DNA from: Hahella ganghwensis DSM 17046
GTDB taxonomy: Bacteria > Pseudomonadota > Gammaproteobacteria > Pseudomonadales > Oleiphilaceae
Length of the DNA: 64,000 nt
Direction of reading: 5' to 3'
Assembly: GCF_000376785.1 (NCBI RefSeq)
Contig: NZ_AQXX01000144.1
Span: 224,734 to 288,733, forward strand
Shown: piece after piece, positions 47,279 to 56,425 of the stretch
Numbering within the stretch: the stretch's first letter is position 1
Layout of the letters: every line of letters starts with the position of its first letter
The notes under the pieces: generated by a model
Seen by the model: only the letters and a program-made list of their open reading frames with translations
What the model was told of the DNA's origin: nothing
Database searches by the model: none
Position numbers and translations under genes: made by a program

Positions 47279-48394
47279 ATGGCACAAGGCAAAGTCACGG
47301 TTAACAACCTCAATCTGTCCCAGGGCAATTTCCCGGAGATTGAACGCAAGGCGCTGTTTATCGGCGTCGGCAGTAAAAACGCGGGCAGCGTGCTGTCCTT
47401 AAATACCCAGAGCAATCTGGACGAATCCCTGGGCGTGAATCATAGCGATATAAAAAACCAGGTCAGTGCGGCCAAGGCCAACGGCGGCGAAAACTGGCAG
47501 GCCTACGCGGTGCCGCTGAACGGGGGCGACGCCTGGCAGGACGCCCTGGATCAGGCCATGTTGACCATCTCCCCGGAATTGGTGGTGTTATGCACCCCGG
47601 CCCAGGAAGCGGCGGACATCGAGGCGATGCAAACCAAAGCGGAACTGATCCGGACCACGTTAGGACGACGGGTAATTATCCTCGCGGCCACCTCGGGCAT
47701 TGATAGCGATAACCAATCCTGGAGCGATTTTGAAGCGGCCCAGGCGGCCATCGTCCAGGGCTTGGCCTGTCCCCGGGTGGGCGTGGTGCCCTTGCTGCAT
47801 GGTAATGATTTGGGTGTGTTGGTCGGACGTCTGTGTAACCGGGCGGTGAGTATTGCCGATAGTCCCATGCGAGTGGCCACCGGCTCCGTGCTGGCCCTGG
47901 GCAATGCCCCGGTGGACAGTGCCGGCATTGAACTGCCGGACGCCACTTTGGCCACCCTGGATGCTAACCGCTTGTCTTGCATTCAGCGTTACCCGGATTA
48001 CCCGGGCACCTATTGGGGCGACTGTAATTTGTTGGATGTGCCCGCCGGGGATTACCAGGTGATTGAACACTTAAGAGTGGTGGATAAGGCCGCCCGAGCC
48101 ATCCGGATTCTGGCCATTGCCCGGGTGGCGAACCGCTCCCTGAACTCGACCCCGGTCAGTATCGCGGCGAACAAAACCTATTTTATGCGCCCGTTGCGGG
48201 AAATGAGCAAAAGCGTGGTGTTTGCCGGGACCCATTTCCCGGGGGAAATCAAACCGCCGTCTGACGACAGTATTCAGATCGTCTGGCCGACCAAAAACAA
48301 GGTGGAAGTGTATCTCAAGGTGCAGCCTTACAACTGCCCCAAGGACATCACCGCCAACATCATTCTGGACCTGTCGAACCCAAGCGCGGGTTAA
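47279..48394 (+). CDS. contractile tail sheath protein (DUF2586-like)
   Basis: 371 residues. Resembles the DUF2586 tail sheath of the K139/HP1 branch and not the P2 FI sheath. A beta-rich core with VELVVLCTPAQEA-like strands, a long middle domain, and a C-terminal VWPTKNKVEVYLKVQPYNCPK segment that would join neighbouring sheath subunits. Two nt after the gpS-like gene. Confidence 0.85.
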   Translation: MAQGKVTVNNLNLSQGNFPEIERKALFIGVGSKNAGSVLSLNTQSNLDESLGVNHSDIKNQVSAAKANGGENWQAYAVPLNGGDAWQDALDQAMLTISPELVVLCTPAQEAADIEAMQTKAELIRTTLGRRVIILAATSGIDSDNQSWSDFEAAQAAIVQGLACPRVGVVPLLHGNDLGVLVGRLCNRAVSIADSPMRVATGSVLALGNAPVDSAGIELPDATLATLDANRLSCIQRYPDYPGTYWGDCNLLDVPAGDYQVIEHLRVVDKAARAIRILAIARVANRSLNSTPVSIAANKTYFMRPLREMSKSVVFAGTHFPGEIKPPSDDSIQIVWPTKNKVEVYLKVQPYNCPKDITANIILDLSNPSAG

Positions 48395-48420
48395 GCCAGG
48401 GATAAGAGGACTAACGCAAC

Positions 48421-48876
48421 ATGAGTAATCAAAGACTGTCAGGCAAAGACATTGACGTGATGATCGGCGACATGCTGGTACACGTGGAAGAAGTCACCCT
48501 GACCATTGAAGACGCCACCAGCGTCACCAAAACCCGGGGGATTCCCAACGGCTATGTGAATGGCGAGGTCAGCGCCTCGGGGGACATCACCGTGGATACG
48601 ACTAACCTGCAAACCATCCTGGATGCGGCCAAGAGTGCGGGCAGCTTCCGTGCCCTGGAGCCTTTCGACCAGGTGTTTAATGGCACGACCAGTGGCGGGG
48701 AACTGCGGATTGAGGCCTTCGGCTGCAAGCTGCGTATGGCGGATCTGTTAAACGCCAATGCCAGTGGTGGAGAAAAGCTGACCCACAAACTGGCCTATGA
48801 CGTGACGGACCCGGATTTTGTGCGGATTAACGGCGTGTCCTATGTGGACGCTAAAGAAACCGAGAATCTGGTGTAA
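48421..48876 (+). CDS. tail tube protein (DUF2597-like)
   Basis: 151 residues. A beta-barrel tube subunit in the K139/HP1 branch. Typical start MSNQRLSGKDIDVMIGD and segment KTRGIPNGYVNGEVSASGD. Directly after the sheath, as in contractile tails. Confidence 0.86.
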   Translation: MSNQRLSGKDIDVMIGDMLVHVEEVTLTIEDATSVTKTRGIPNGYVNGEVSASGDITVDTTNLQTILDAAKSAGSFRALEPFDQVFNGTTSGGELRIEAFGCKLRMADLLNANASGGEKLTHKLAYDVTDPDFVRINGVSYVDAKETENLV

Positions 48877-48878
48877 GC

Positions 48879-49115
48879 ATGGCGATTGATCATCTGGATA
48901 CCGCCACTGAGTTACAGGATTTGTTGAATACCACGGCATTACGACATCAGTTAAGTCAGTCCGTGACCCATATGCCCAGCCTAAAAATGTGTGCGGACTG
49001 TGACGCGGACATTCCCGAAGCCCGGCAACGTTTGGGCGGGGTGACCCGGTGCGTGGAGTGTGAGGGCTACTTTCAACGAGAGCGCCAGAGAGAGCAGCAG
49101 CGGGGGCGGCGATGA
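48879..49115 (+). CDS. TraR/DksA-type zinc finger protein
   Basis: 78 residues with CX2C-X17-CX2C (CADCDADIPEARQR...CVECEGYF). Small DksA-like phage proteins of this type occur in P2-like tail clusters and are thought to tune host transcription; no coiled coil is present. Stop overlaps the next start (ATGA). Confidence 0.85.
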   Translation: MAIDHLDTATELQDLLNTTALRHQLSQSVTHMPSLKMCADCDADIPEARQRLGGVTRCVECEGYFQRERQREQQRGRR

Positions 49116-49708
49116 CTCCTTTGTCCTATCGACATCTGCAAGTGGCGGTCTGTTATCAGGGATACCGGTTTTTCGATCAGGGCGATTTCAATCTGAACCT
49201 GGTCGGGGTACGCGCCCGGGACCGTCAGGCCAACACCTTTAACGACAGCCTGTATGTGGCCTTTAAAACGGGGAGCCAAACACATGTGTTTCAGTTTCCG
49301 GTGACCACGGACCCGGGGGTCTATTGGCGGGAGCATCCGGCCAATGTGTCAGGCACGGCCATCGTCAAACCCGGCCAGTATCCGGGGCTTTGGGCGCTGG
49401 GCAAACACCAGGGGAAATATGACGCCCTGGTCCAGCGCGCACCGGTCACGGTGTATCGGGATAACGACGGCAACGCCCAGCTGGACGCCCAGGGCTACAC
49501 GGAAAAAGGGCTGTTTGGGATTAACTGCCATCGAGCGACCGCCACCGGGACCAGTCACCAGGTGGACCGCTGGTCCGCCGGTTGTCAGGTACTGGCCGAT
49601 GTCCGCGACTTTGATGTGTTGATGGCGTTCTGTCGCAAGGCAGCAGGGCTCTATGGCAACCGCTTTACCTACACCTTATTGGATGAGGAGGACTTATGGG
49701 CTGGTTAA
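49112..49708 (+). CDS. candidate endolysin with L,D-peptidase-like His/SxGC motif
   Basis: 198 residues. No signal peptide. Contains FGINCHRA (His140) followed by WSAGCQVL (Ser155 to Cys158), a His...S-x-G-C arrangement like that of L,D-transpeptidase/YkuD-type cysteine enzymes that act on peptidoglycan peptides. It occupies the slot where K139/HP1 phages carry the lysozyme, directly before two holin-like genes. A peptidoglycan-peptide hydrolase is inferred; no glycosidase motif was found. Confidence 0.65.
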   Translation: MTPLSYRHLQVAVCYQGYRFFDQGDFNLNLVGVRARDRQANTFNDSLYVAFKTGSQTHVFQFPVTTDPGVYWREHPANVSGTAIVKPGQYPGLWALGKHQGKYDALVQRAPVTVYRDNDGNAQLDAQGYTEKGLFGINCHRATATGTSHQVDRWSAGCQVLADVRDFDVLMAFCRKAAGLYGNRFTYTLLDEEDLWAG

Positions 49709-50175
49709 AGGGCCTGGTGGAGGTGTTCACCGGGGATCTGGCGACCACCGCTTACAGCATCGTGAAGGAGTATTTTCCGCCGGACATGAGCGAGGCAGAG
49801 AAGGCCAATATTCAATTGGCCTTACAGAATCTGGAGCTGGAAAAACAACGCCAGGCGGACCAGGCGATTAACGAAGCCGAAAAGCGGCTAACGGATCGCA
49901 TTAAAACGTTAGAGGGCAGTGCTTCCGATTTATTGCGCGTGCCGTTACTGGGGCCGCTGATGTTGTTTTTACGGGGTTGCCAGCGTCCCTTGTGGGGCTT
50001 TGGGGCCATGGCCCTGGACTGGATGTGGTTTAGTCACTGGAGCCTGAATGAGCAACAACAAAGCGCCTTAATCCTGATCAACTTTTTGGTGCTGGGCTTT
50101 TTGTTTGGGGAACGGGCGATCACCAACGCAGCGCCGCATCTGACCCACTTACTGAAAGCCCGTAAAGGTGGGTAA
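49696..50175 (+). CDS. 3TM-type holin-associated membrane protein
   Basis: 159 residues. A soluble alpha-helical N-terminus with a Lys/Glu-rich coiled segment (about 33-75), then hydrophobic spans near residues 81-93, 97-108 and 122-140. The composition resembles GTA/phage 3TM holin proteins. It overlaps the end of the candidate endolysin gene by 13 nt and the HP1-type holin frame. Confidence 0.7.
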   Translation: MGWLKGLVEVFTGDLATTAYSIVKEYFPPDMSEAEKANIQLALQNLELEKQRQADQAINEAEKRLTDRIKTLEGSASDLLRVPLLGPLMLFLRGCQRPLWGFGAMALDWMWFSHWSLNEQQQSALILINFLVLGFLFGERAITNAAPHLTHLLKARKGG

Positions 50176-50179
50176 CGCC

Positions 50180-50407
50180 ATGCCCGAAAAATCCGCCGTG
50201 ATGACCAACTATGCGGCCTCTGCCATCACCACCATGGCGGGGCTCACCTTCAATCAGTGGGTGGCCCTGGGCGGTCTGTTGATTGGCGTGGCCACCTTCC
50301 TGGTCAACTGGTTTTATAAGCAAAAGCACCTGGAATTATCCCGGGAACAAATCAAGCAACAAAACGGAGCAAGCAACGATGAACAGCCAAACACACCAAA
50401 CCATTGA
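50180..50407 (+). CDS. HP1-family holin
   Basis: 75 residues from the ATG at 50180 (a GTG four codons earlier also fits). One clear span, LTFNQWVALGGLLIGVATFL, followed by VNWFYKQKHLELSREQIKQ, a pattern characteristic of the HP1/P2-branch holins. Forms the membrane lesion timing lysis. Overlaps the chaperone gene by 29 nt. Confidence 0.8.
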   Translation: MPEKSAVMTNYAASAITTMAGLTFNQWVALGGLLIGVATFLVNWFYKQKHLELSREQIKQQNGASNDEQPNTPNH

Positions 50408-50660
50408 CGTGACGGCCGCAGGCAAGGACTTCAGCTTTCAGGTCAGCCGTGAAGCTTATAACAAGTACATCAACAGTGTGACGCCCAATAACAAGGTGGC
50501 GCCCAGTCATAACTTTCTGGTGAGCACGGTGGACACCGAGCATAAGGACGCCTTGCTGGAGTTGTTGAAAACCCACCCCGGCGCGGAAATTCAACTGGTC
50601 GGCGCGGTGCTGGAAGAGTACACCCCGGACCTGGGGATTGTGGCAAAAAAGCGCAGCTGA
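50379..50660 (+). CDS. tail assembly chaperone, short form (gpE-like)
   Basis: 93 residues (MNSQTHQTIDVTAAGKDFSF...). Assists tail-length control by binding the tape measure protein. The start at 50379 has GGAG at 50365-50368. Its stop follows a slippery heptamer by two codons, so a fraction of ribosomes should shift into the -1 frame and make a longer form. It lies just before the tape measure gene, the canonical spot. Confidence 0.78.
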   Translation: MNSQTHQTIDVTAAGKDFSFQVSREAYNKYINSVTPNNKVAPSHNFLVSTVDTEHKDALLELLKTHPGAEIQLVGAVLEEYTPDLGIVAKKRS

Positions 50661-50839
50661 TCGCCGACCAGATTTCCAATAACGGTTACGACCAGCTCCG
50701 CGCCTATGCCACCAAATGGTGTCCCGGCCAACCCCAGAACGAACAGGTTTTAGGGTTGGCTCTGTTCCTGGAAACCAACTACTGGGAAAAACACGCCCAC
50801 GCCGTGGCCAACGGCATTGCCAAAGCCTTGAAAGGGTAA
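50379..50839 (+). CDS. tail assembly chaperone, -1 frameshift extended form (gpE+E'-like)
   Basis: Predicted product of -1 frameshifting at A-AAA-AAG (50645-50651). After the shift translation continues AQLIADQISNNGYDQLRAYA through about 61 residues to a TAA at 50837-50839, nine nt before the tape measure start. The added segment is well-composed coding sequence without its own ribosome site. P2 E/E' and lambda G/GT work the same way. Confidence 0.75.
50645..50651 (+). promoter_or_regulatory. programmed -1 ribosomal frameshift site
   Basis: Heptamer AAAAAAG in the phase A-AAA-AAG (zero frame GCA AAA AAG CGC AGC TGA), one of the most efficient bacterial slippery sites. Downstream GCGCAGCTG and CAGCTCCGC (about 40 nt apart) could pair with one mismatch as a stimulatory stem. 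Confidence 0.8.
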
Positions 50840-50847
50840 TTTTTTTA

Positions 50848-52872
50848 ATGAGTCGCCAATTGGAAAAACTGATGTTCACCGTCGGCCTGATCGACCAGGC
50901 CAGCGGTACTGCCGGCAAGATCCAGCACCGCATCGACCAACTGACCCGCACGGCCACATCGGGCTTTTTGCAGGTCGGGGCCGGGGCGGCGGGATTGTTG
51001 GCGACCGGGGCGGCGCTGGAGTCGATCTTAAGCCCGGCCATTGCCATGGACCATGCCTTAAACGAGGTCAAAAGCCTGGGCGTGGTCGAGCGTGACCTGA
51101 AAACCCTGGAGGCCACCGCGTTGCGGTTTTCCATTCGTTATGGGGAAGTCGCCGATGAGGTGGTGAGATCCAGTTATGACATTCAAAGCGCGATTGCCGG
51201 ACTCACTGGACACGAATTGGCGCGCTTTACCGAAGCCAGCGGGGTGTTGGCCAAGGCCACCAAATCCAACGCCGACACCATCACCGACTACATGGGCACC
51301 ATGTACGGGATTTTCCAACAGACCGCCGATCGGATGGGCAAGGCCCAATGGGTGGACATGTTGACCGGGCAGACTGCCCACGCGGTGCAGATGTTCAAGA
51401 CCACCGGGGCGGAGATGGCCCGGGCCTTTGCCAACCTGGGGGCGGAAGCGCAAAGCCATGGTGTGGCGATGGCCGAACAAATGGCGATCCTGGGCACCTT
51501 GCAGGCCACCATGAGCGGTAGCGAAGCCGGCACCAAATACCGGGCGTTTTTGGCGGGTGTGGGCAAAGCCCAGGATGAGCTGGGCTTGAGTTTTACCGAC
51601 AGTGCCGGGCGCTTATTGCCCATGGTGGAGATTCTGGACCGCATCCAGGGCCGCTTTGGGGATCTGGACACCGTGGCCAAATCCGACGCCCTGAAAAACG
51701 CTTTTGGATCACAGGAAGCGGTGGGCCTGATCAAGTTGCTGATACAGAACACCGACGGGCTGGCGGGTTCTTTGGATCGGCTGGGCGCGGTCACTGGGAT
51801 GGACAAGGCGCGGGAAATGGCACAGGCCATGGTGGACCCCTGGCAACAATGGGCGGCCGGGGTGACGGCGGTCAAGATCAGCTTAGGGCGGGCGTTATTG
51901 CCGATTCTGCAACCGGTGCTGATGTCCCTGACCGAAGGGGCCGACACCATTACGCGCTGGACCCAGTTGTTTCCAAACCTGACCCGGGTCGTGGCCATTG
52001 GCGTGCTGACCATTACCGGACTGGTCGCGGCCGTATCGGCTTTTGCCTTGATTGCCGGGGTGGCCAAGCTCGCGCTGGCCGGTTGGCAAACCCTGATGCT
52101 GGTCGGCACCGGGATCATCAAAGCCTGGCAGCTGGCCCTGGCGGTCGCCCGGGGGGCGTTGTTCCTGTTTCAGATCGCGTCTTTCCTGGCGGCGGGGGGC
52201 TTTGCGGCCTTAAGCGCTGGCTTGGCGGGCGTGATCACCGCCACCTGGGCGTTTACGGCGGCACTACTGGCCAATCCCATCACCTGGATTGTGCTGGGCG
52301 TGGTGGCCCTGATCGGGGCGTTAGCTGCGCTGGTGATCTATTGGGATGAGGTGAAAGTGATGGCGGTGACAGCTTTAACTTATATCACCGACAAGTGGCA
52401 ATGGTTACGCGGGGTGATCGAGGACAATGCCTTTTTACGCTTCGCCTTTGCGCCCTTATTGGCGGCGGTGGACTTGGTGGATTCGCTGATTAAGGCCTTT
52501 GCCAAAATCCCCCAGTGGTGGGACCAGTTTAAGACCTGGTTCGATCAGGTAAACCCGTTCGCGGGATTGGGAAACGGCATTGATTGGGTGACGGAAAAAC
52601 TGAACAAGTTACCCGGTCTCGACTTTGCCCCCCAGGACGATATCGAGATCACCGAAAAGATCCGCCAGGAACGCGACGCCATCACGGCAGCGGTACCCCG
52701 GCTGCAAACCTCTCAACCGGGCCAGGTACCCAGCGGTGGCTTGCTTCAGCACATCACCCAGGCGACCACCCACCAGAACCAGGGCGTCACGGTGGAAAAG
52801 CTGGAAGTGAACACCACGCAACCGGTCAACGGGTTTTTATTGGCCGATGAGCTGGCCATGGCGGGGGCCTAA
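50848..52872 (+). CDS. tail tape measure protein
   Basis: 674 residues from the ATG at 50848 (frame open upstream but that part is the chaperone extension). N-terminal TP901-type tape-measure core (GEVADEVVRSSYDIQSAIAGL, TSETIA-like repeats) and a large central hydrophobic block (about residues 385-520) with several spans, typical of tape measures. Sets tail length and helps DNA entry. Length is modest, implying a short tail. Confidence 0.9.
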   Translation: MSRQLEKLMFTVGLIDQASGTAGKIQHRIDQLTRTATSGFLQVGAGAAGLLATGAALESILSPAIAMDHALNEVKSLGVVERDLKTLEATALRFSIRYGEVADEVVRSSYDIQSAIAGLTGHELARFTEASGVLAKATKSNADTITDYMGTMYGIFQQTADRMGKAQWVDMLTGQTAHAVQMFKTTGAEMARAFANLGAEAQSHGVAMAEQMAILGTLQATMSGSEAGTKYRAFLAGVGKAQDELGLSFTDSAGRLLPMVEILDRIQGRFGDLDTVAKSDALKNAFGSQEAVGLIKLLIQNTDGLAGSLDRLGAVTGMDKAREMAQAMVDPWQQWAAGVTAVKISLGRALLPILQPVLMSLTEGADTITRWTQLFPNLTRVVAIGVLTITGLVAAVSAFALIAGVAKLALAGWQTLMLVGTGIIKAWQLALAVARGALFLFQIASFLAAGGFAALSAGLAGVITATWAFTAALLANPITWIVLGVVALIGALAALVIYWDEVKVMAVTALTYITDKWQWLRGVIEDNAFLRFAFAPLLAAVDLVDSLIKAFAKIPQWWDQFKTWFDQVNPFAGLGNGIDWVTEKLNKLPGLDFAPQDDIEITEKIRQERDAITAAVPRLQTSQPGQVPSGGLLQHITQATTHQNQGVTVEKLEVNTTQPVNGFLLADELAMAGA

Positions 52873-52874
52873 CA

Positions 52875-53192
52875 ATGGGTGACTATATCGATCTTTACAT
52901 TGTGGATAACGATCTGGCCCTGGATGCCATTGGGGTGCCCCAGGAAGTGGACGGGCGGGCCTCCATTGCCCAGGACATCAAACACATGATCCGGGAAAGT
53001 GGCCTGTTGGTGGAACTGATCGGCGAGCGCAACGGGGAAAAAGTGGCGCTGAACTTGAGCCGGATTGAAACCCGGGTGGAGAACGACACCCGCATTAAAC
53101 CCGGTACCGCCAAAGTCACCCGCACCGACACCGAGACGTTTTTGATTACGGCCAAAACCCTGGCCTATGGCGATTTGGAATTTTATTTATGA
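52875..53192 (+). CDS. DUF2590-like baseplate protein
   Basis: 105 residues beginning MGDYIDLYIVDNDLALDAIG, matching DUF2590 proteins that take the gp25/W-like wedge position in K139/HP1 phages. Its stop overlaps the gpJ-like start (ATGA). Confidence 0.83.
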   Translation: MGDYIDLYIVDNDLALDAIGVPQEVDGRASIAQDIKHMIRESGLLVELIGERNGEKVALNLSRIETRVENDTRIKPGTAKVTRTDTETFLITAKTLAYGDLEFYL

Positions 53193-54358
53193 GTGATCAG
53201 CAAGCGGCCTTTACCCGCATTGTGAAAGAGGCGGGGATTCCCACCACCGAGGCGGAGTTAAAGCAACACTGGGAGGCGGAAGTGAACGCCCAGGGCGTGG
53301 CCTTCAGCAACAACAGCGACTATTCGCCCTGGTGGCGGATTGTCACCGCCCTGGTCACCAAGCCAGTGCTCTGGCTGGTCCAGATGTTGATCCAGAACGT
53401 GTTGCCGCAGATGTTTGTGAAGACCGCCACCGGTCCCATGTTGGACCTGTTGGCTTGGGGGGTGAACCTGGAACGCAAACACGCAGCCAAGGCCCAGGGG
53501 ATTCTGCAGTTTACCCGGGCGGAAGTGTCCGGGACGTTGGAGATTCCCGCCGGTACCGCTGTGCTGAGCGCGAATATTAATGGCCAGATTTACAGCCTGG
53601 TCACTCTGGAAAATCAGAGCTTTCAGGATGGGGAAGACAGCCTCCGCGTGAACGCTGAAGCCGTGGCCGAAGGCCAGGGCTATAACCTATCGTCAGGCTA
53701 TTACGCGGTGATGCAAACGCCGATTCCCGGGGTGGCGGTGACCAACCCGACGGACTGGTTGCAACGTCCCGGCGCCGACCGGGAAACCGATGATGAACTA
53801 CGCGAGCGGGTACGTAACCAGTTCAGTGCGGTGAACCAATGGCATACGGACGCGGTGTATACGGCGATCATGGCCAGTTTCGATGGGGTGAGCGTGGATA
53901 ACGTGTACTTCCTGCATGGAGCGCCCCGGGGGCCGGGCACGGCCAACGCCTATATTTTGTTGGATACGGGCACCCCGGATCAGGGCTTTTTAGATCAGAT
54001 CCAGAGCCGGATCAGCGACGAGGGCAACCATGGCCACGGCGATGATCTATTGGTGGCGGCGATGCCGGAAACCTTTCACGACCTGACCGCAGATCTTTGG
54101 TTAAACGAGGCGCTGACGGAAGCGCAACGTACCCAGATCACCGCCGACATTACCCAGTTTATCCGGGCCGCCTTTCGGGAAAACCAGGACTATGCGCCCA
54201 CGTTAACCCATCCCTTTAGTCGGTTTTCGTTCAGCCGGTTGGGCCAGGAACTGCACCGGGAATTTCCGGCGCTGGTCTCCATTGAATTTGCAGGCTCTGA
54301 CATTGTGAGTGAATTGAATGTGCCGCGCCTGAAATCCTTAACGGTGACCGCTCAATGA
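53189..54358 (+). CDS. baseplate J protein
   Basis: 389 residues. Baseplate wedge subunit. Typical segments: DLLAWGVNLERKHAAKAQGI, IPAGTAVLSANINGQIY, and GADRETDDELRERVRNQFSAV. The stop overlaps the next start (ATGA), supporting an intact coupled operon here. Confidence 0.93.
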   Translation: MSDQQAAFTRIVKEAGIPTTEAELKQHWEAEVNAQGVAFSNNSDYSPWWRIVTALVTKPVLWLVQMLIQNVLPQMFVKTATGPMLDLLAWGVNLERKHAAKAQGILQFTRAEVSGTLEIPAGTAVLSANINGQIYSLVTLENQSFQDGEDSLRVNAEAVAEGQGYNLSSGYYAVMQTPIPGVAVTNPTDWLQRPGADRETDDELRERVRNQFSAVNQWHTDAVYTAIMASFDGVSVDNVYFLHGAPRGPGTANAYILLDTGTPDQGFLDQIQSRISDEGNHGHGDDLLVAAMPETFHDLTADLWLNEALTEAQRTQITADITQFIRAAFRENQDYAPTLTHPFSRFSFSRLGQELHREFPALVSIEFAGSDIVSELNVPRLKSLTVTAQ

Positions 54359-54885
54359 TCGACATTCAATTACCGTTTTGGTTGAGCGGCGAACAGCTGA
54401 CCAAGCTGACCCGGGCGGCCAGACATTACTGGGCCAAGGTGGAAACCTGGTTGTCCTGGCCCTTACAGCAAATGGACCCGGACACCTGTTCTCTGGGGTT
54501 GCTGGATCTGTTGGCCTGGCAACGCAATATCCGCCGTTTTACCGGTGAGCCGGAATCTTTATACCGACTACGGGTGAAACACGCCTACGCCAACGCGGTG
54601 GACGCGGGCAGTACGGCAGGGATCAAGCGGATCTTTGCGCGCCTGGGCGTGGGGTATGTGGAGGTGGAAGAGCGCACCGCCAACCGGGATTGGGACGTGA
54701 TTGTGTTACGGGTGACGGACGGCCAGCTGGCCCGCAATCCGGATCTATTGAACATCATTATCAGCAAATACGGCCGCACCTGTCGGCGCTATGAATGGGA
54801 CATTATCACCCCGTTAATTGCCGGGGTCGCCGTCGCCGAATTCAACAACACCTGGGCCACCGATGTGGCCCGGTTAGAGGAGTAA
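54355..54885 (+). CDS. tail protein I, P2 gpI-like
   Basis: 176 residues. Baseplate wedge component. P2 I pattern: DPDTCSLGLLDLLAWQRNIR, GEPESLYRLRVKHAYANAVD, AGSTAGIKRIFARLG. Seven nt before the tail fibre gene. Confidence 0.9.
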   Translation: MIDIQLPFWLSGEQLTKLTRAARHYWAKVETWLSWPLQQMDPDTCSLGLLDLLAWQRNIRRFTGEPESLYRLRVKHAYANAVDAGSTAGIKRIFARLGVGYVEVEERTANRDWDVIVLRVTDGQLARNPDLLNIIISKYGRTCRRYEWDIITPLIAGVAVAEFNNTWATDVARLEE

Positions 54886-54892
54886 CAAATTC

Positions 54893-56425
54893 ATGCCAGC
54901 GATATTGAACGCCGGGCGTGACCTGATCGCGCAAAAACAAGGGGCCGGAGAGGCCCTGATTATTGACCGCTTTGTGTTGGCTTACATCGATCACCTGGAC
55001 CCCACCCAGCCGGTGGACCTCAACACCACCTTGCCCAATCCTGACACGATTGTGTGGCAGGGACCGGTGACCCGTCATGGCTATGTCAGCCCCGACCAGG
55101 TGGTGTATAGCTTGTTGCTGGGAGCCAATGTGGGGGACTTTGATTATAACTGGATTGGGTTGCTGGCCGAGGATGACACCCTGGTGGCGGTGGCCACGAC
55201 TGAACCCCAGCACAAGCGCAAGTCCGATGGCTTTGTGTTGGGCAATACGCTGACGCGGAATTTCCTGTTGGCCTTCACCGATGCCCAGGCCACGACCCAG
55301 ATCAATATAAACGCCCATACCTGGCAGATCGATTTTACTGCTCGCCTGGATGGCATTGATGAGCGGGAACGGCAAAGTAATGTTGATCTGTATGGGGACC
55401 AGGCCTTTATGGGCGAGGGTTTCCAGGTCTGGAATGACAGTGGTGTATTTAAGTTAAAAGCCGGTTGGGGTTATGTGGGCGGCCTACGTATTACCCAGGG
55501 CTCAGAGATCACCTTAACCCCGGGGGTTCTGCCCAAAGATGTCTGGCTGGATGTCTCGCTCCAGGGCAATGCCACCGATGTGGTGCCCGAGGTGCAAGTG
55601 ATCCTGTCCACTGACCCCCAGGCGAACTATCAGGATGTTAACCAGCGACAACATTACTTAGTCAAAATCGCCCAGATTGCGGCGGACGGTTTGGTGACCG
55701 ATCTTCGCAAAGTTCTGGGAGACCAGGGGCCAGCCTGGGATCTGTTGTTAAAGATGGCCGATGTGGTCAATCACTTAACCTCCGAAGATCCCCATAAGCC
55801 GTTAAGTGCCGCCCAGGGGAAAGCCCTGTTGGCCCACATCCAGCAGAAACTGGGCATTGAGGATCAGGCCGCCGATGCGGCCAAGTTGGCTGGCATCGAG
55901 GCGGACCGCTACCAGCGTATTACCGACGCCATAGATGCGGGGCGGGTGGTCAATGTGCCGGCGGCCTGGACCGATAACGTGACCTTGTCCGATTCGGTGA
56001 CCAGTACGGCGTCCCATGTGGCGGCGTCCAGTCAGGCAGTGAAGACCGCTTATGACAAAGCCAAAGCGGCGCTGCCAATTAATGGGAAAGCGGCGGACTC
56101 GGACAAGGTGGACGGCTATCACGCTTCCGCCCTGGTCAAGCATTCCGACCAGACCAGCAAGAATTCGAGTAACGGTTATCTGAAGTTGTCCATGGGCATC
56201 ATGATTCAGTGGGGGAAGGTCTCCACCGCCAGTGACAGTCCGGTCCGTTTCTCGTTCCCAACGGCATTCAGGAGTAGCTGTTATCAGGTGGTTGGCAACC
56301 GTATTGACCGGGATCATACCAAGGAAGTGCCTATCGTCACCTGGAGCCGGACCTCCTTTGAGATTGATCGGGCACCCTCGGTGGATAACACCTGTGCCGT
56401 TTCCTATATCGCGATTGGACGTTAA
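54893..56425 (+). CDS. tail fibre protein
   Basis: 510 residues. The first 150 residues resemble the N-terminal attachment domain of P2 H-type fibres (DUF3751-like: LNTTLPNPDTIVWQGPV, NWIGLLAEDDTLVAV). A helical/coiled middle part (about 300-410) and a C-terminal beta domain (LKLSMGIMIQWGKV, RFSFPTAFRSSCYQVV) of gp53-like type that probably contacts the host receptor. The C-terminal part sets host range in such phages. Confidence 0.88.
   Translation: MPAILNAGRDLIAQKQGAGEALIIDRFVLAYIDHLDPTQPVDLNTTLPNPDTIVWQGPVTRHGYVSPDQVVYSLLLGANVGDFDYNWIGLLAEDDTLVAVATTEPQHKRKSDGFVLGNTLTRNFLLAFTDAQATTQININAHTWQIDFTARLDGIDERERQSNVDLYGDQAFMGEGFQVWNDSGVFKLKAGWGYVGGLRITQGSEITLTPGVLPKDVWLDVSLQGNATDVVPEVQVILSTDPQANYQDVNQRQHYLVKIAQIAADGLVTDLRKVLGDQGPAWDLLLKMADVVNHLTSEDPHKPLSAAQGKALLAHIQQKLGIEDQAADAAKLAGIEADRYQRITDAIDAGRVVNVPAAWTDNVTLSDSVTSTASHVAASSQAVKTAYDKAKAALPINGKAADSDKVDGYHASALVKHSDQTSKNSSNGYLKLSMGIMIQWGKVSTASDSPVRFSFPTAFRSSCYQVVGNRIDRDHTKEVPIVTWSRTSFEIDRAPSVDNTCAVSYIAIGR

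Noticed and set aside
50352..51134. 260-residue minus-strand ORF
   Set aside because: Lies opposite holin, chaperone and tape measure genes that have coupled starts and family motifs.
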